Of a stretch of 64,000 nt of DNA, positions 1 to 8,694 are shown one piece after another. The stretch is from JADLGL01 sp963667605 (GTDB lineage: Bacteria; Pseudomonadota; Alphaproteobacteria; Rhizobiales; Kaistiaceae): assembly GCA_963667605.2 (NCBI GenBank), contig CAXXUZ010000003.1, positions 992,001 through 1,056,000 of the forward strand, written 5' to 3'. Both the position numbers and the translations under genes were made by a program. Under the pieces are notes generated by a model. That model did not search any database. It saw only the letters and a list, made by a program, of their open reading frames with translations, and was not told where the DNA came from. Position 1 is the first letter of the stretch, and every line of letters starts with the position of its first letter.

Positions 1-1
1 T

Positions 2-253
2 GAGCCGCAGCTGAGCGAAGAGCGCCGCCGGCATGCCCGACGGCGAGTCCTTAAAGGCGCGCTGGTCGCATTCGACGCACCTAACAGCGTCTTCGAGTGC
101 CAAATACGCAATCTCTCCGACGAGGGAGCAAAACTCACCTTAGGATCGACGCTGGGCGTTCCCGACCATTTCGACCTGTTGATTCCAAGCCAACAGCGCA
201 TTGCGCCGGCTAGGATGTTTGGCGTACCGAACACGAGTTGGGCGCGGCAATAA
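2..253 (+). CDS. PilZ-domain protein, 5' end outside window
   Basis: The frame is open from the window edge to a TAA at 251-253 and encodes about 83 residues. It shows the two PilZ signatures for cyclic-di-GMP binding: an arginine-rich RxxxR stretch (RRRHARRR) and, about 30 residues later, an NxSxxG motif (RNLSDEGAKL). This fits a single-domain PilZ protein of the usual size of about 90-100 residues, so only a few N-terminal residues are probably missing. Single-domain PilZ proteins act as cytoplasmic second-messenger effectors; the target here cannot be inferred from the neighbours. Confidence 0.75.
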   Translation, partial: EPQLSEERRRHARRRVLKGALVAFDAPNSVFECQIRNLSDEGAKLTLGSTLGVPDHFDLLIPSQQRIAPARMFGVPNTSWARQ

Positions 254-385
254 CCGGCCCTTGGCGGCCGCATTCCGGCGGCGGGTGACGGCTAACCATC
301 GCCGATCGCCCATCGAACAAACTAATGTTGGTGGACTTGGCTACCGCCGCCCAGTAACTTTACCCACCCTGAGACGGACAGCGCC

Positions 386-1678
386 ATGGATTACCAGTCG
401 ATTTTCGCGGCGGCGATAGCCTCCCTTCATGCCGAAAAGCGCTACCGGGTGTTCGCCGATCTAGAGCGGATCGCCGGGCGATTCCCCAAGGCGATTTGGC
501 GTTCCGGTGGCCGGCCACGCGAGATCACCGTTTGGTGCTCCAATGACTATCTCGGCATGGGCCAACATCCGGCGGTTGTAGGAGCATTGACCGAGGCTGC
601 GCAGCGGATGGGAGCCGGCGCCGGGGGCACACGCAATATCTCCGGCACCAATCATCCGCTGGTCGAACTCGAGGCCGAATTGGCTGATCTCCACGGCAAG
701 GAGAGTGCACTGGTCTTCACCTCCGGCTTCGTCTCCAACGATGCGGCGATCTCGACGCTGGCCAAGCTGCTGCCCGACTGCGTCATCCTTTCAGACGAAC
801 TCAACCACGCATCGATGATTGCGGGTATTCGTCGCTCCGGCGCGCAGAAGAAGATCTTCCGTCACAATGATCTTGAGCATCTCAAAGAGTTACTGTCCGC
901 TGCCGGCAAGGATCGGGCGAAGCTGATCGTGTTCGAGTCGGTCTATTCGATGGACGGCGATATCGCCCCGATCCGGCAGATTGCCGACCTCGCCGAGAAG
1001 CATGGTGCGCTGACCTATATCGACGAAGTCCATGCCGTCGGGATGTATGGCGAGAAAGGTGCCGGCATCTGCGAGCGCGACGGCGTGATGGACCGGATCG
1101 ACATTATTGAAGGGACCCTCGCCAAGGCATATGGCACACTTGGCGGATATGTCACCGGCTCAGCGGCGGTGATTGACGCGATCCGCTCATACGCCCCGGC
1201 GTTCATATTCACGACGGCCTTGCCGCCGGGCCTCGCCGCCGCCGCCACCGCTTCGATCAAGCATTTGAAATCTTCGGGCGTCGAACGCGAGCGCCAACGA
1301 GCTGCGGTAGCGCTAACGCAAAAGACTTTGGCTGCCGCCGGGCTGCCTGTGACAATCACCGACACGCACATTGTGCCGGTGATGGTCGGTGACCCGGAGC
1401 TCTGCCGCCGCGCCAGCGAGATGCTGCTGAGAGACCACAGCATCTATATCCAGCCGATCAACTATCCGACCGTGCCACCTGGAACCGAGCGGCTCCGGAT
1501 CACGCCAACGCCTTTCCATGATGAGGCGCTGATCCAGGAGCTTGGCACCGCATTGGTAGCAGTATGGAACGCGCTCGGGATGCCTCTGTTCAATCGGGAC
1601 CCGCCGGAATCACGAGATGCGCAGTCGGGAAGCGGTGATCCCGCCCGAGTCGCAGTGTTCTCGTCGGCCGACGGCTAG
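386..1678 (+). CDS. hemA: 5-aminolevulinate synthase
   Basis: This 430-residue protein condenses glycine and succinyl-CoA into 5-aminolevulinate, the first step of haem synthesis by the C4 route of alphaproteobacteria, in the cytoplasm. It begins with the family opening MDYQSIF and carries the glycine-rich GAGAGGTRNISGT segment, the PLP aspartate region (YIDEVHAVGMYG) and the catalytic lysine in EGTLAKAYGTLGGYV. Homologues are about 400-410 residues; the extra 20 or so residues at the C-terminus look unstructured. The ATG at 386 is the natural start. The gene stands alone, followed by a degenerate minus-strand remnant. Confidence 0.97.
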   Translation: MDYQSIFAAAIASLHAEKRYRVFADLERIAGRFPKAIWRSGGRPREITVWCSNDYLGMGQHPAVVGALTEAAQRMGAGAGGTRNISGTNHPLVELEAELADLHGKESALVFTSGFVSNDAAISTLAKLLPDCVILSDELNHASMIAGIRRSGAQKKIFRHNDLEHLKELLSAAGKDRAKLIVFESVYSMDGDIAPIRQIADLAEKHGALTYIDEVHAVGMYGEKGAGICERDGVMDRIDIIEGTLAKAYGTLGGYVTGSAAVIDAIRSYAPAFIFTTALPPGLAAAATASIKHLKSSGVERERQRAAVALTQKTLAAAGLPVTITDTHIVPVMVGDPELCRRASEMLLRDHSIYIQPINYPTVPPGTERLRITPTPFHDEALIQELGTALVAVWNALGMPLFNRDPPESRDAQSGSGDPARVAVFSSADG

Positions 1679-1727
1679 GCGAATCCTTGCAGAAAATCTT
1701 GATAGAGCGATAGTGGATTCGGCTGGC

Positions 1728-1883
1728 TCAGGAGCCTAAATAGTGCAGTTCGATCGATCTGGACTGGGCTTTTTGTCGGTGCTCGATCAGGAAGATCGAC
1801 TGCCAGGTGCCCAGCGACAGAGAGCCGTCTCTTACCGGGACGGTGAGCGCTGTATCGTCGCCTGCCGCGTCGGATCGGCCAAT
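1728..1883 (-). pseudogene. YjbQ (UPF0047) C-terminal remnant
   Basis: Read on the minus strand, 1850 to 1728 encodes ALTVPVRDGSLSLGTWQSIF followed by LIEHR and ends LHYLGS with a TGA. This matches the highly conserved C-terminus of the YjbQ/UPF0047 family (thiamine-phosphate-synthase-like fold). The frame is closed by a stop about 12 codons upstream (near 1886), and no upstream coding continuation is visible before the helicase gene at 1994. The sequence is therefore the last third of a decayed gene. Assignment rests on recognising the LGTWQxIFLxEHR motif; I could not align it. Confidence 0.65.
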
Positions 1884-1993
1884 TTACGCTCGTCCTTGAT
1901 TGCGATTCGCGACAAGATGGCCCCCACGCCGCCTCTCATTCGCGACTAGTTGTGCATTGAGCCACGCCGCCTCTCATCGGTAGGCAAGCCGCG

Positions 1994-4534
1994 TTGACAA
2001 TCGCTGTATCAAAGCAAGGCAAGTCCGATGGCGGAATCGGGAATCTGCTGCCCCGTGGCTTCACCAACTGGTTTGCTGGCCGCGGCTGGTCGCCGCGTGC
2101 GCATCAGATGGCGTTGCTGGAACATACGCGGCGAGGTCTGTCGACGCTGTTAATTGCGCCAACCGGCGCCGGCAAGACGCTGGCCGGCTTTCTGCCGTCA
2201 CTGATCGCGTTTTCGGAGCAGGCGCCCGACGCAGGCAAGCGCGGACTCCACACACTCTATATTTCGCCGCTCAAGGCGCTCGCAGTCGATATAGCCCGCA
2301 ATCTGGAAGCGCCGGTGGCGGAGATGGCGCTTGATCTCCGACTGGAGACGCGCACCGGCGACACGCCGCAGCACAAAAGGCGGCGGCAGAAATATGATCC
2401 GCCGGATATCTTGCTTACGACCCCGGAGCAGTTGGCGCTGCTCCTAGCGTCGGCGGACGCGGGACGTTTGTTCGCCACTGTGAAGACGGTGATCCTCGAC
2501 GAGCTACATGCCTTGGTGACCTCCAAGCGCGGCGACCTTCTATCACTCGGCCTTACGCGACTTCGGCGGCTTGCCGGCGACCCAATCATGATCGGGCTAT
2601 CGGCGACCGTCGCCGAGCCGGATGAGTTGCGCGCTTGGCTGAAGGGCCAGCCCGCGGCAGAGAACGTTCGGCCCGATCCGGCGGCCTTGTCGGAGCTGAT
2701 TGTTGTCGATGGTGGAGCCAGTCCCGCAATCACCATCCTGCAGTCGGACGAGCGAGTGCCGTGGTCAGGCCACACCGCCCGCTACGCCTATCCCGAAATT
2801 CTTGCTGCCGTCGCCGCGCATCGACTGTCGCTGATCTTCGTCAATACCCGCAGCCAGGCAGAACTACTCTTCCAGGAGCTGTGGCGGTTGAACAGCGACG
2901 GCTTGCCGATCGCCATTCACCACGGGTCGCTTGATGTCGGTCAGAGGCGGCGTGTGGAATCGGCAATGTCGGCCGGCAAAATCTGCGCCGTCGTTTGTAC
3001 CTCGACACTCGATCTCGGTCTCGACTGGGGCGATGTCGACCTTGTCGTTCATGTCGGTGTGCCCAAAGGCGCGAGCCGGTTGGCGCAGCGGATCGGCTGC
3101 GCCAATCACCGTCTCGACGAGCCATCAGAGGGGTTACTGGTGCCGGCCAATCGATTTGAGGTCCTGGAGTGCCGCGCGGCGCTCGACGCCAACTATCTCG
3201 GTGCTCAAGATACGCCGCCCATCCGGCCCGGCGGGCTCGATGTTCTGGCTCAGCACGTGCTCGGGATGGCTTGCGCCGAGCCTTTAGATCTCTCTGAACT
3301 TTATGACGAAATCCGGTCGGCATCACCCTATGGCGATCTCGATTGGGAGACGTTCGAGCGGGTTGTCGATTTTGTTGCAACCGGCGGCTATGCGCTGCGT
3401 TCCTATGAGCGCTTCGCCAAAATCAGGCGAGGCAAGGACGGGCGCTGGCGGGTTAGCAATCAGAGGATCGCGCAGCAATATCGGCTCAATGTAGGCACGA
3501 TCATCGAAGTGCCACTGCTCAACGTTCGTCTGACGCGGATGAGCAAATCCGGCGTCGCGCTTCGTGGCGGCCGGGCGCTCGGCAAGATCGAGGAATATTT
3601 CATCGAGACGCTGGCGCCAGCCGACACCTTTCTTTTTGCCGGTCACGTTCTCGCTTTCAGCGGCATTCGCGACAATGAGGTGATCGCCACCCGCACCCCC
3701 GACGAGACACCGAAAATGCCGCTCTATGCGGGCGGCAAATTCCCACTCACGACCTATCTCGCCGAAGGCGTCCGGGGATTGATTGCCGACCCTAAATCCT
3801 GGTCGCGCCTGCCGGAGGCGGTGGCGGAGTGGCTGCGTCTTCAGAGAAACCGATCAACTCTGCCAAGGCTCGACCAGCTTCTGGTCGAGACATTCCCGCG
3901 CGGCGATCGTTTTTATCTGGTCGCCTATCCGTTCGAAGGACGGCTGGTGCATCAGACGCTGGGCATGTTGTTGACCCGGCGATTGGAACGCGCGGGACTC
4001 AAACCCACCGGTTTCGTCGCGACCGACTATTCACTCGCCACTTCGGCGCTTGAGGATATCGGTTCGGCCTTCGCCGAGGGGAAACCGACCGTTGATGAGC
4101 TATTCGACGAGGACATGCTTGGCGACGATCTTGAAGCGTGGCTGGCGGAAAGCTATCTCCTCAAGCGGACCTTCCGGAACACCGCGTTGATTTCGGGGAT
4201 AATCCAAAAGCGGCATCCCGGTGAGCAGAAAACCGGCCGGCAGGTCTCGGTTTCGACCGACCTCATCTACGACGTCCTGCGCAGGTTCGAACCCGATCAT
4301 ATTCTCCTGCAGGCGACCTGGACCGATGCCGCGACCGGCCTTCTCGATATTGCTCGGCTCGGCGATATGCTCTCGCGCATCGGGGGCCGAATCATTCATA
4401 AGAGACTCGATCGAATTTCGCCCTTGGCGATTCCAGTGATGCTTGAGATCGGCCGCGAGGCAATCGACGGCGAAGGCCGCGAGGAGATTCTGCGCGAGGC
4501 AGCGGACGATCTGGTCCGGGAGGCTTCACGTTGA
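1994..4534 (+). CDS. ligase-associated DEXH-box helicase (Lhr-like)
   Basis: 846 residues, the expected size for the ligase-associated DNA-damage-response DEXH helicase family. Helicase motifs are visible in order: Walker A APTGAGKT (residues 55-62), motif II DELH (169-172), motif III SAT (203-205), and a C-terminal helicase half ending in QRIGCANHRLDEPS near 369. Family members have QRIGRANHR there, so the motif VI arginine is replaced by cysteine (TGC at 3098-3100). The TTG start at 1994 is the first in-frame start. The stop overlaps the TTG start of the PdeM gene, indicating translational coupling. The pair is known from DNA-repair clusters with an ATP-dependent ligase, but no ligase lies in this window. 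Confidence 0.93.
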   Translation: MTIAVSKQGKSDGGIGNLLPRGFTNWFAGRGWSPRAHQMALLEHTRRGLSTLLIAPTGAGKTLAGFLPSLIAFSEQAPDAGKRGLHTLYISPLKALAVDIARNLEAPVAEMALDLRLETRTGDTPQHKRRRQKYDPPDILLTTPEQLALLLASADAGRLFATVKTVILDELHALVTSKRGDLLSLGLTRLRRLAGDPIMIGLSATVAEPDELRAWLKGQPAAENVRPDPAALSELIVVDGGASPAITILQSDERVPWSGHTARYAYPEILAAVAAHRLSLIFVNTRSQAELLFQELWRLNSDGLPIAIHHGSLDVGQRRRVESAMSAGKICAVVCTSTLDLGLDWGDVDLVVHVGVPKGASRLAQRIGCANHRLDEPSEGLLVPANRFEVLECRAALDANYLGAQDTPPIRPGGLDVLAQHVLGMACAEPLDLSELYDEIRSASPYGDLDWETFERVVDFVATGGYALRSYERFAKIRRGKDGRWRVSNQRIAQQYRLNVGTIIEVPLLNVRLTRMSKSGVALRGGRALGKIEEYFIETLAPADTFLFAGHVLAFSGIRDNEVIATRTPDETPKMPLYAGGKFPLTTYLAEGVRGLIADPKSWSRLPEAVAEWLRLQRNRSTLPRLDQLLVETFPRGDRFYLVAYPFEGRLVHQTLGMLLTRRLERAGLKPTGFVATDYSLATSALEDIGSAFAEGKPTVDELFDEDMLGDDLEAWLAESYLLKRTFRNTALISGIIQKRHPGEQKTGRQVSVSTDLIYDVLRRFEPDHILLQATWTDAATGLLDIARLGDMLSRIGGRIIHKRLDRISPLAIPVMLEIGREAIDGEGREEILREAADDLVREASR

Positions 4535-5304
4535 GTTTGGCGTTGCGGGGAGATTTGCCATTGCCAGTCGTGCCGTTCCCGACGCCGGCTATGCCTGCGT
4601 CCAATTTTTCGGCGCCGGCGATCACGGCCTCAGCTGAAGTCAGGATAGCCGGTGTTGCCTTCACCGCCTTGGCTAATGGCGCGCTATGGCAGAACTCAGA
4701 TCGGCTTCTGATCGTCGCCGATCTTCATCTCGAAAAGGGCTCCTCTTTCGCCCGGCGCGGCCAATTGCTGCCGCCTTATGACACTGCGGCCACACTGGCG
4801 GCGCTATCGGAACTGGTCTTCCGCCTCGACCCGGCGGCGGTGGTCGCGCTCGGCGATTCCTTTCACGATAATGCCGGCGCCGAGCGGCTCGGCTCCTATG
4901 ATCGCGCGGCGCTTTCGGCATTGCAGCGCGGGCGGGAGTGGCTTTGGGTGGCCGGAAATCATGATGACGATCTGCCGGCCGCAATCGGCGGCGAGCATGT
5001 CAGCAGCATCGCCATGGGTCCGCTGACCTTGCGCCACGAGCCGAGCGAGAGCGACGGCGATGGCGAGATCGCTGGGCATCTTCATCCAGCCGCACGGGTC
5101 GCCGGCCGGGCCGGGTCGGTGCGGAGACGGTGCTTTATCGGTGACGGAAGCCGCCTGATCCTCCCAGCCTTCGGTGCTTATGCCGGCGGGCTGAATGTGC
5201 TCGATCTGGCGTTCAGGTCTTTCTTCCCGCGCCGCTTCACCGCCTTTGTGTTGGGGAACGAAGCCGTGTATCCGGTGTCCCGCTCGCGGCTATGCGGTGG
5301 CTGA
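4531..5304 (+). CDS. pdeM: ligase-associated endonuclease/phosphoesterase PdeM
   Basis: This 257-residue calcineurin-like metallophosphoesterase belongs to the PdeM family, which travels with the ligase-associated DEXH helicase in DNA damage response clusters. Metal-binding motifs are all present: ADLHLEKG (residues 63-70), GDSFHD (108-113), GNHDD (142-146) and GHLHP (182-186). The TTG at 4531 overlaps the helicase stop. The first 35 or so residues are unlike the family, so an internal ATG at 4591 is a credible alternative start. The 3' end overlaps the antisense tail of the downstream frameshifted lipoprotein. Confidence 0.9.
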   Translation: MSLALRGDLPLPVVPFPTPAMPASNFSAPAITASAEVRIAGVAFTALANGALWQNSDRLLIVADLHLEKGSSFARRGQLLPPYDTAATLAALSELVFRLDPAAVVALGDSFHDNAGAERLGSYDRAALSALQRGREWLWVAGNHDDDLPAAIGGEHVSSIAMGPLTLRHEPSESDGDGEIAGHLHPAARVAGRAGSVRRRCFIGDGSRLILPAFGAYAGGLNVLDLAFRSFFPRRFTAFVLGNEAVYPVSRSRLCGG

Positions 5305-5643
5305 TCCAGCCCCGCCATTGGTAAAAGCGCACTGTCGAGCCCGGCTGGCTCGATCAGCGGCCCGGCAATAGCAGGGGGCTCGGCGGCGGGCTCCAAACCG
5401 ACCACCGGATCGCCATCGGCGGCACGCTCGACGGGCTCGGCGTCGACCGCCGGCTTGGCTGCCGCGTCCGCATCAGATCCGCCCTCATCGATGGCGACTG
5501 GGGGGCCCCGCTGCGCCCTCGTCTCCACCATTCTCCGGTCTGTCGTCGCAGCCCGAGAGCGCCAGCAACACTATGGCTGCCGGCGCAGCCGCGGCGAGCC
5601 CCCAAAGGCGCGCTTGCGAACGGACTAATGCGCGGGTAAACAA
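5178..5643 (-). pseudogene. frameshifted lipoprotein gene
   Basis: From a TTG at 5643 the minus strand encodes a hydrophobic signal sequence ending in a lipobox (LLALSGCDD, around 5550-5570), then a short acidic, proline-rich stretch that stops at 5485. An overlapping frame (5531 down to 5178) continues smoothly with an Ala/Glu/Pro-rich sequence starting at the same point. The two frames join if one C is removed from the minus-strand GGGGCCCCCC run near 5500-5510. The intact product would be a lipoprotein of about 155 residues with a low-complexity tail. Cause may be a real slippage mutation, phase variation or a homopolymer error. The last 127 bases lie antisense to the pdeM 3' end. Confidence 0.5.
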
Positions 5644-5663
5644 AATCGGCTCCGAAACGACTT

Positions 5664-6035
5664 TTGGAGTTGAGGTGCCTCGCGATGCCATCCGAATTGC
5701 GGCCAAGCCAAGCGCTCCGACTTTGGCATGACGTCATCCTGGATCTTGTGCGGGATGATGAACCCGATCTGTCGGCACGGCAACAAGCCGTCTTGATGAC
5801 GGTCTATCTCGAGCCGCCGCCGCACACGGTTCGCGACTTAGCGGCCAAATTGAGCGTCACCAAGCCGGCGATCACCCGTGCACTGGACACAATGGGCCGG
5901 CTAGGCTTGTTGAAGCGCCGACGCGATCAGGCCGATCGTCGCAATGTGTTGGTGCTGCGAACGCTTGCCGGGGCACTCGCAGTCGAACGCCTCGGTGATG
6001 TCATTATCAAACGGAACCGGCAGCTACCGCTTTAG
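5664..6035 (+). CDS. MarR-family transcriptional regulator
   Basis: A 123-residue (116 if started at the ATG at 5685) winged-helix protein. The core LSARQQAVLMTVYLEPPPHT followed by VRDLAAKLSVTKPAITRALD is the MarR-type helix-turn-helix, and GLLKRRRDQADRRNVLVL is the wing. This is the usual arrangement for a dimeric MarR-type repressor that binds a small palindrome. It is divergent from the frameshifted lipoprotein gene, whose start lies only about 20 bases away, so the two share a control region. The ligand and targets are unknown. Confidence 0.85.
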   Translation: MELRCLAMPSELRPSQALRLWHDVILDLVRDDEPDLSARQQAVLMTVYLEPPPHTVRDLAAKLSVTKPAITRALDTMGRLGLLKRRRDQADRRNVLVLRTLAGALAVERLGDVIIKRNRQLPL

Positions 6036-6056
6036 CGAGTGTTCGCAGCGCAAGCT

Positions 6057-7337
6057 CTATTGGAAGATGCCAATGCCCGCCAGATCGGCAGCGTCGGCCG
6101 GCAGCGCGGTGCCACCAACCTCCAGCCCGTTTTGCCTCAGAAGAAAGGCGACAATCGTCGCGTAATCGTCGTCGTTGATGTCGCCCCCGACATGGGGATC
6201 GGTGTCCCGCATCGCGGCGCGAAGATCGGCTACCGGCTGGTCAAACCAACGATCGACGAACGCATCTCCGACCAGCGCCGGCCCCTGCCCGCCCTCGGCG
6301 GCATCGCCATGACAGGCAGCGCATTCGAAACCGTATTGGCTCTGACCCCAATTGGCTTGAACCACGTTGAAGCCCACCGGAGATAGCGCAGCGCCCTCCG
6401 CTGGTGCCGGTTCCTCGGCCGAAGCAAGCGTTGCGAGATAGGCGATCACATCGGCCCGGTCGGTCTCGCTCGCCATGCCGCCAAACGGCATACGGTTCCC
6501 CGGCGCCGCCGCCTGCGGGTTTTCAAGGAAGGCGTTAAGCCGCTCCGCAGTCCAAGTCGCACCCCCGGCATTGAGCGCAAGGAGAGCATCGGAATAGTCA
6601 AAACCCTCGACCCCGCCGACCGACCGGCCAACAACGCCGAACAGGTTCGATCCGAGGATCGTCGGGCCGCCTTCATTGACGGAATGGCAGCCGAAGCAAG
6701 GGGCCGCTGTCCGCTCACCCGCCGCTGCGTCGCCGGCAGCCGGCTCCACAGCCGCAACAGGCTCCTCGGCGGGCGCTGGCAGTTCAGCAGGCGCTGGTTC
6801 TTCAGCGGGGGCAGGCTCTTCGGCCGGGGCCGCGGCGACTTCCGGCAGCGGCACGGGATCGTTGGACAGCGTTCGCAAGAAAGCAATAATGGCCGCGCGG
6901 CTATTCTCGTCCGCGACGGAAATGACCATCGCCGTCCCAGAGGCAAATGCCTGCGTGTCCGTCAGGAAGGCATCCAGCCGCTCAAAGGTCCACTCAGCGC
7001 CCTCTTCGTTCAGAGCAACCAGCGCACTGGAGTAGGAGAACTCTTCGCGACGGCCAATCGGCGCCCCGACGACGTCGAACAAATTCGGTCCGACAACCGT
7101 TGCACTACCCTCATTAATCGAATGGCAGCCCATACAAAGACCGGCCGCAGCTTGGCCGTCCGCCGGATCGATGGCGGCAATCCGCGCAGCCAATGCCTGG
7201 CCCGGATCGACCTCAAGCACCTCATTAACCTCGCCTACTTCCGGTTCTTCCGGACCAAACAGCTCCTCCGCGATGATCCTCAACACCAAGAGGACCAGCA
7301 AAGTGCCCAAAACCGCGCCAGCTATCTTGTTGAACAT
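6057..7337 (-). CDS. membrane-anchored tri-haem cytochrome c (CycM-like)
   Basis: The ATG at 7337 gives 426 residues opening with an uncleaved membrane anchor typical of CycM/cytochrome c552 (FNKIAGAVLGTLLVLLVL). Three haem-binding CxxCH motifs follow: CMGCH (residues 68-72), CFGCH in a second, similar domain, and CAACH in a shorter third domain. The first two domains have likely axial methionines (GTAM, GNRM). Domains 1 and 2 are linked by a hinge rich in EEPAPAEEPAPAE-type repeats. CycM normally has one haem domain and passes electrons to the terminal oxidase from the periplasmic membrane face, so the triplication is notable. The third domain is strikingly similar to the cytochrome domain of the large exported protein at 25366-28533. 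Confidence 0.88.
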   Translation of the reverse strand: MFNKIAGAVLGTLLVLLVLRIIAEELFGPEEPEVGEVNEVLEVDPGQALAARIAAIDPADGQAAAGLCMGCHSINEGSATVVGPNLFDVVGAPIGRREEFSYSSALVALNEEGAEWTFERLDAFLTDTQAFASGTAMVISVADENSRAAIIAFLRTLSNDPVPLPEVAAAPAEEPAPAEEPAPAELPAPAEEPVAAVEPAAGDAAAGERTAAPCFGCHSVNEGGPTILGSNLFGVVGRSVGGVEGFDYSDALLALNAGGATWTAERLNAFLENPQAAAPGNRMPFGGMASETDRADVIAYLATLASAEEPAPAEGAALSPVGFNVVQANWGQSQYGFECAACHGDAAEGGQGPALVGDAFVDRWFDQPVADLRAAMRDTDPHVGGDINDDDYATIVAFLLRQNGLEVGGTALPADAADLAGIGIFQ

Positions 7338-7633
7338 TGTATGCCCCACGTTCCGCAATCACCCTCAGGCACGCAGTCACCAGCCAGTCAGACCAAAAAC
7401 GTCCCCAGTTCCCTAGTTTGTGCGCGGAAGCTATAGGGCTTTGGGGGTATGATGCAACAATATCTCCGCATTTTTCCAAGCCGCAGCATGCGACATTGTG
7501 GGAATGACCGTCCCATTTGGACGATGAACGGTCGCCGTTGACGTCGGCACCAGCCCTGGGATAGTCCGCTCGAGCGTTGGGAACTGCGGCATGCAGGCCA
7601 CAGTTCGATCCAATCATGATGCACGGAGCGGGA

Positions 7634-8482
7634 ATGCAAAGGGTTGTTTTCCAGGGAGAACCTGGCTCCAATTCTCATATCGCCTGCCTTGAAGCGTTCC
7701 CGGACGATGAGGCGGTGCCGCTACCGACATTCGAGGATTGCTTCGTGGCGATCTCTTCCGGAGATGTCGATGTTGGGCTGATTCCGATCGAGAATTCGCT
7801 TGCGGGCCGGGTCGCCGATATCCACCAATTGCTGCCGTATTCGGACCTTCACATCGCTGGCGAGCATTTCATGCCGATCCATTTTCAGGTGATGGCGCCC
7901 GAGGGAGCGACGCTCGGCAGCATCCGGACGATCCACAGCCACATCCATGCGCTCGGCCAATGCCGTCGGACGATTCTGTCGCATGGCTGGAAACCGATCA
8001 TCGAAGGCGACACCGCCGGATCGGCGCGTGAGATCGCAGAGAAGGGGGACCTCACCGCCGCCGCCTTAGCGCCCCGGCTGGCCGCCGAACTCTATGAACT
8101 CTCGATCCTGGCCGAGGATGTGGAGGATGAGAAACACAATGTCACCCGTTTCATCGTCCTATCGCGTGAGGCGGCGACACCGCCGCGAGGCGGTGACGTT
8201 ATCACCAGCTTTGTGTTCGAGGTCCGCAACATCCCGGCAGCATTGTACAAAGTGCTGGGCGGCTTCGCGACCAATGGCGTCAACATGACCAAGCTCGAAT
8301 CGTACCAACTGGGCGGTCGATTCTTCGCCACGCAATTCTATGCCGAGGTCGAAGGTCACCCTGACGAACGACCGGTTCAGCTGTCGTTGGAGGAACTTGG
8401 CTTCTTCTCGGCGAAGCACCGGATTTTGGGCGCGTATCCAGCGAGTCCATTTCGGCGCCAACTGAGATCCGGCAGCGATTAA
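7634..8482 (+). CDS. pheA: prephenate dehydratase
   Basis: The enzyme converts prephenate to phenylpyruvate in phenylalanine synthesis. From the ATG at 7634, preceded by a GGAGCGGG ribosome-binding site, the product is 282 residues, the normal length for a monofunctional enzyme; earlier ATGs at 7577 and 7616 are less likely. It has the opening VVFQGEPGSNSH, the catalytic NVTRF motif and a C-terminal ACT domain (SFVFEVRNIPAALYKVLGGF, then NGVNMTKLES) that usually senses phenylalanine. It is divergent from the cytochrome gene. In many alphaproteobacteria kdsB lies between cycM and pheA; it is absent here. Confidence 0.95.
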   Translation: MQRVVFQGEPGSNSHIACLEAFPDDEAVPLPTFEDCFVAISSGDVDVGLIPIENSLAGRVADIHQLLPYSDLHIAGEHFMPIHFQVMAPEGATLGSIRTIHSHIHALGQCRRTILSHGWKPIIEGDTAGSAREIAEKGDLTAAALAPRLAAELYELSILAEDVEDEKHNVTRFIVLSREAATPPRGGDVITSFVFEVRNIPAALYKVLGGFATNGVNMTKLESYQLGGRFFATQFYAEVEGHPDERPVQLSLEELGFFSAKHRILGAYPASPFRRQLRSGSD

Positions 8483-8535
8483 TCGCCAGGGCAACCCTTG
8501 CTTCGACGCGGCGGCGTCATGATATGGTCGATTTC

Positions 8536-8630
8536 GGGAGGTTGGCAGTGGATGCGTCCCTCGCCAACCGGGTCAGGTCCGGAAGGAAGCAGCCCTAACG
8601 AGACCGGCGCGGGTCATGCGTCAGCCTCCC
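8536..8630 (+). ncRNA. ffs: signal recognition particle RNA (small bacterial type)
   Basis: The block GGTCAGGTCCGGAAGGAAGC, starting at 8571, is the invariant SRP RNA apical loop that binds Ffh. The flanking sequences GGGAGG (8536-8541) and CCTCCC (8625-8630) pair to close the hairpin, giving about 95 nt. A CACCCTTTT run immediately downstream is a plausible termination site. The position just before dnaX is common in alphaproteobacteria. Confidence 0.95.
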
Positions 8631-8694
8631 ACCCTTTTGCCCCGCCGGCACGCAAGTTAGCCGGCCTTCATCGGCCTCTGTCCGATGATCGGCC

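Noticed and set aside
1743..1949. 68-codon plus-strand frame after hemA
   Set aside because: It is antisense to the YjbQ remnant, has no ribosome-binding site and no family similarity.
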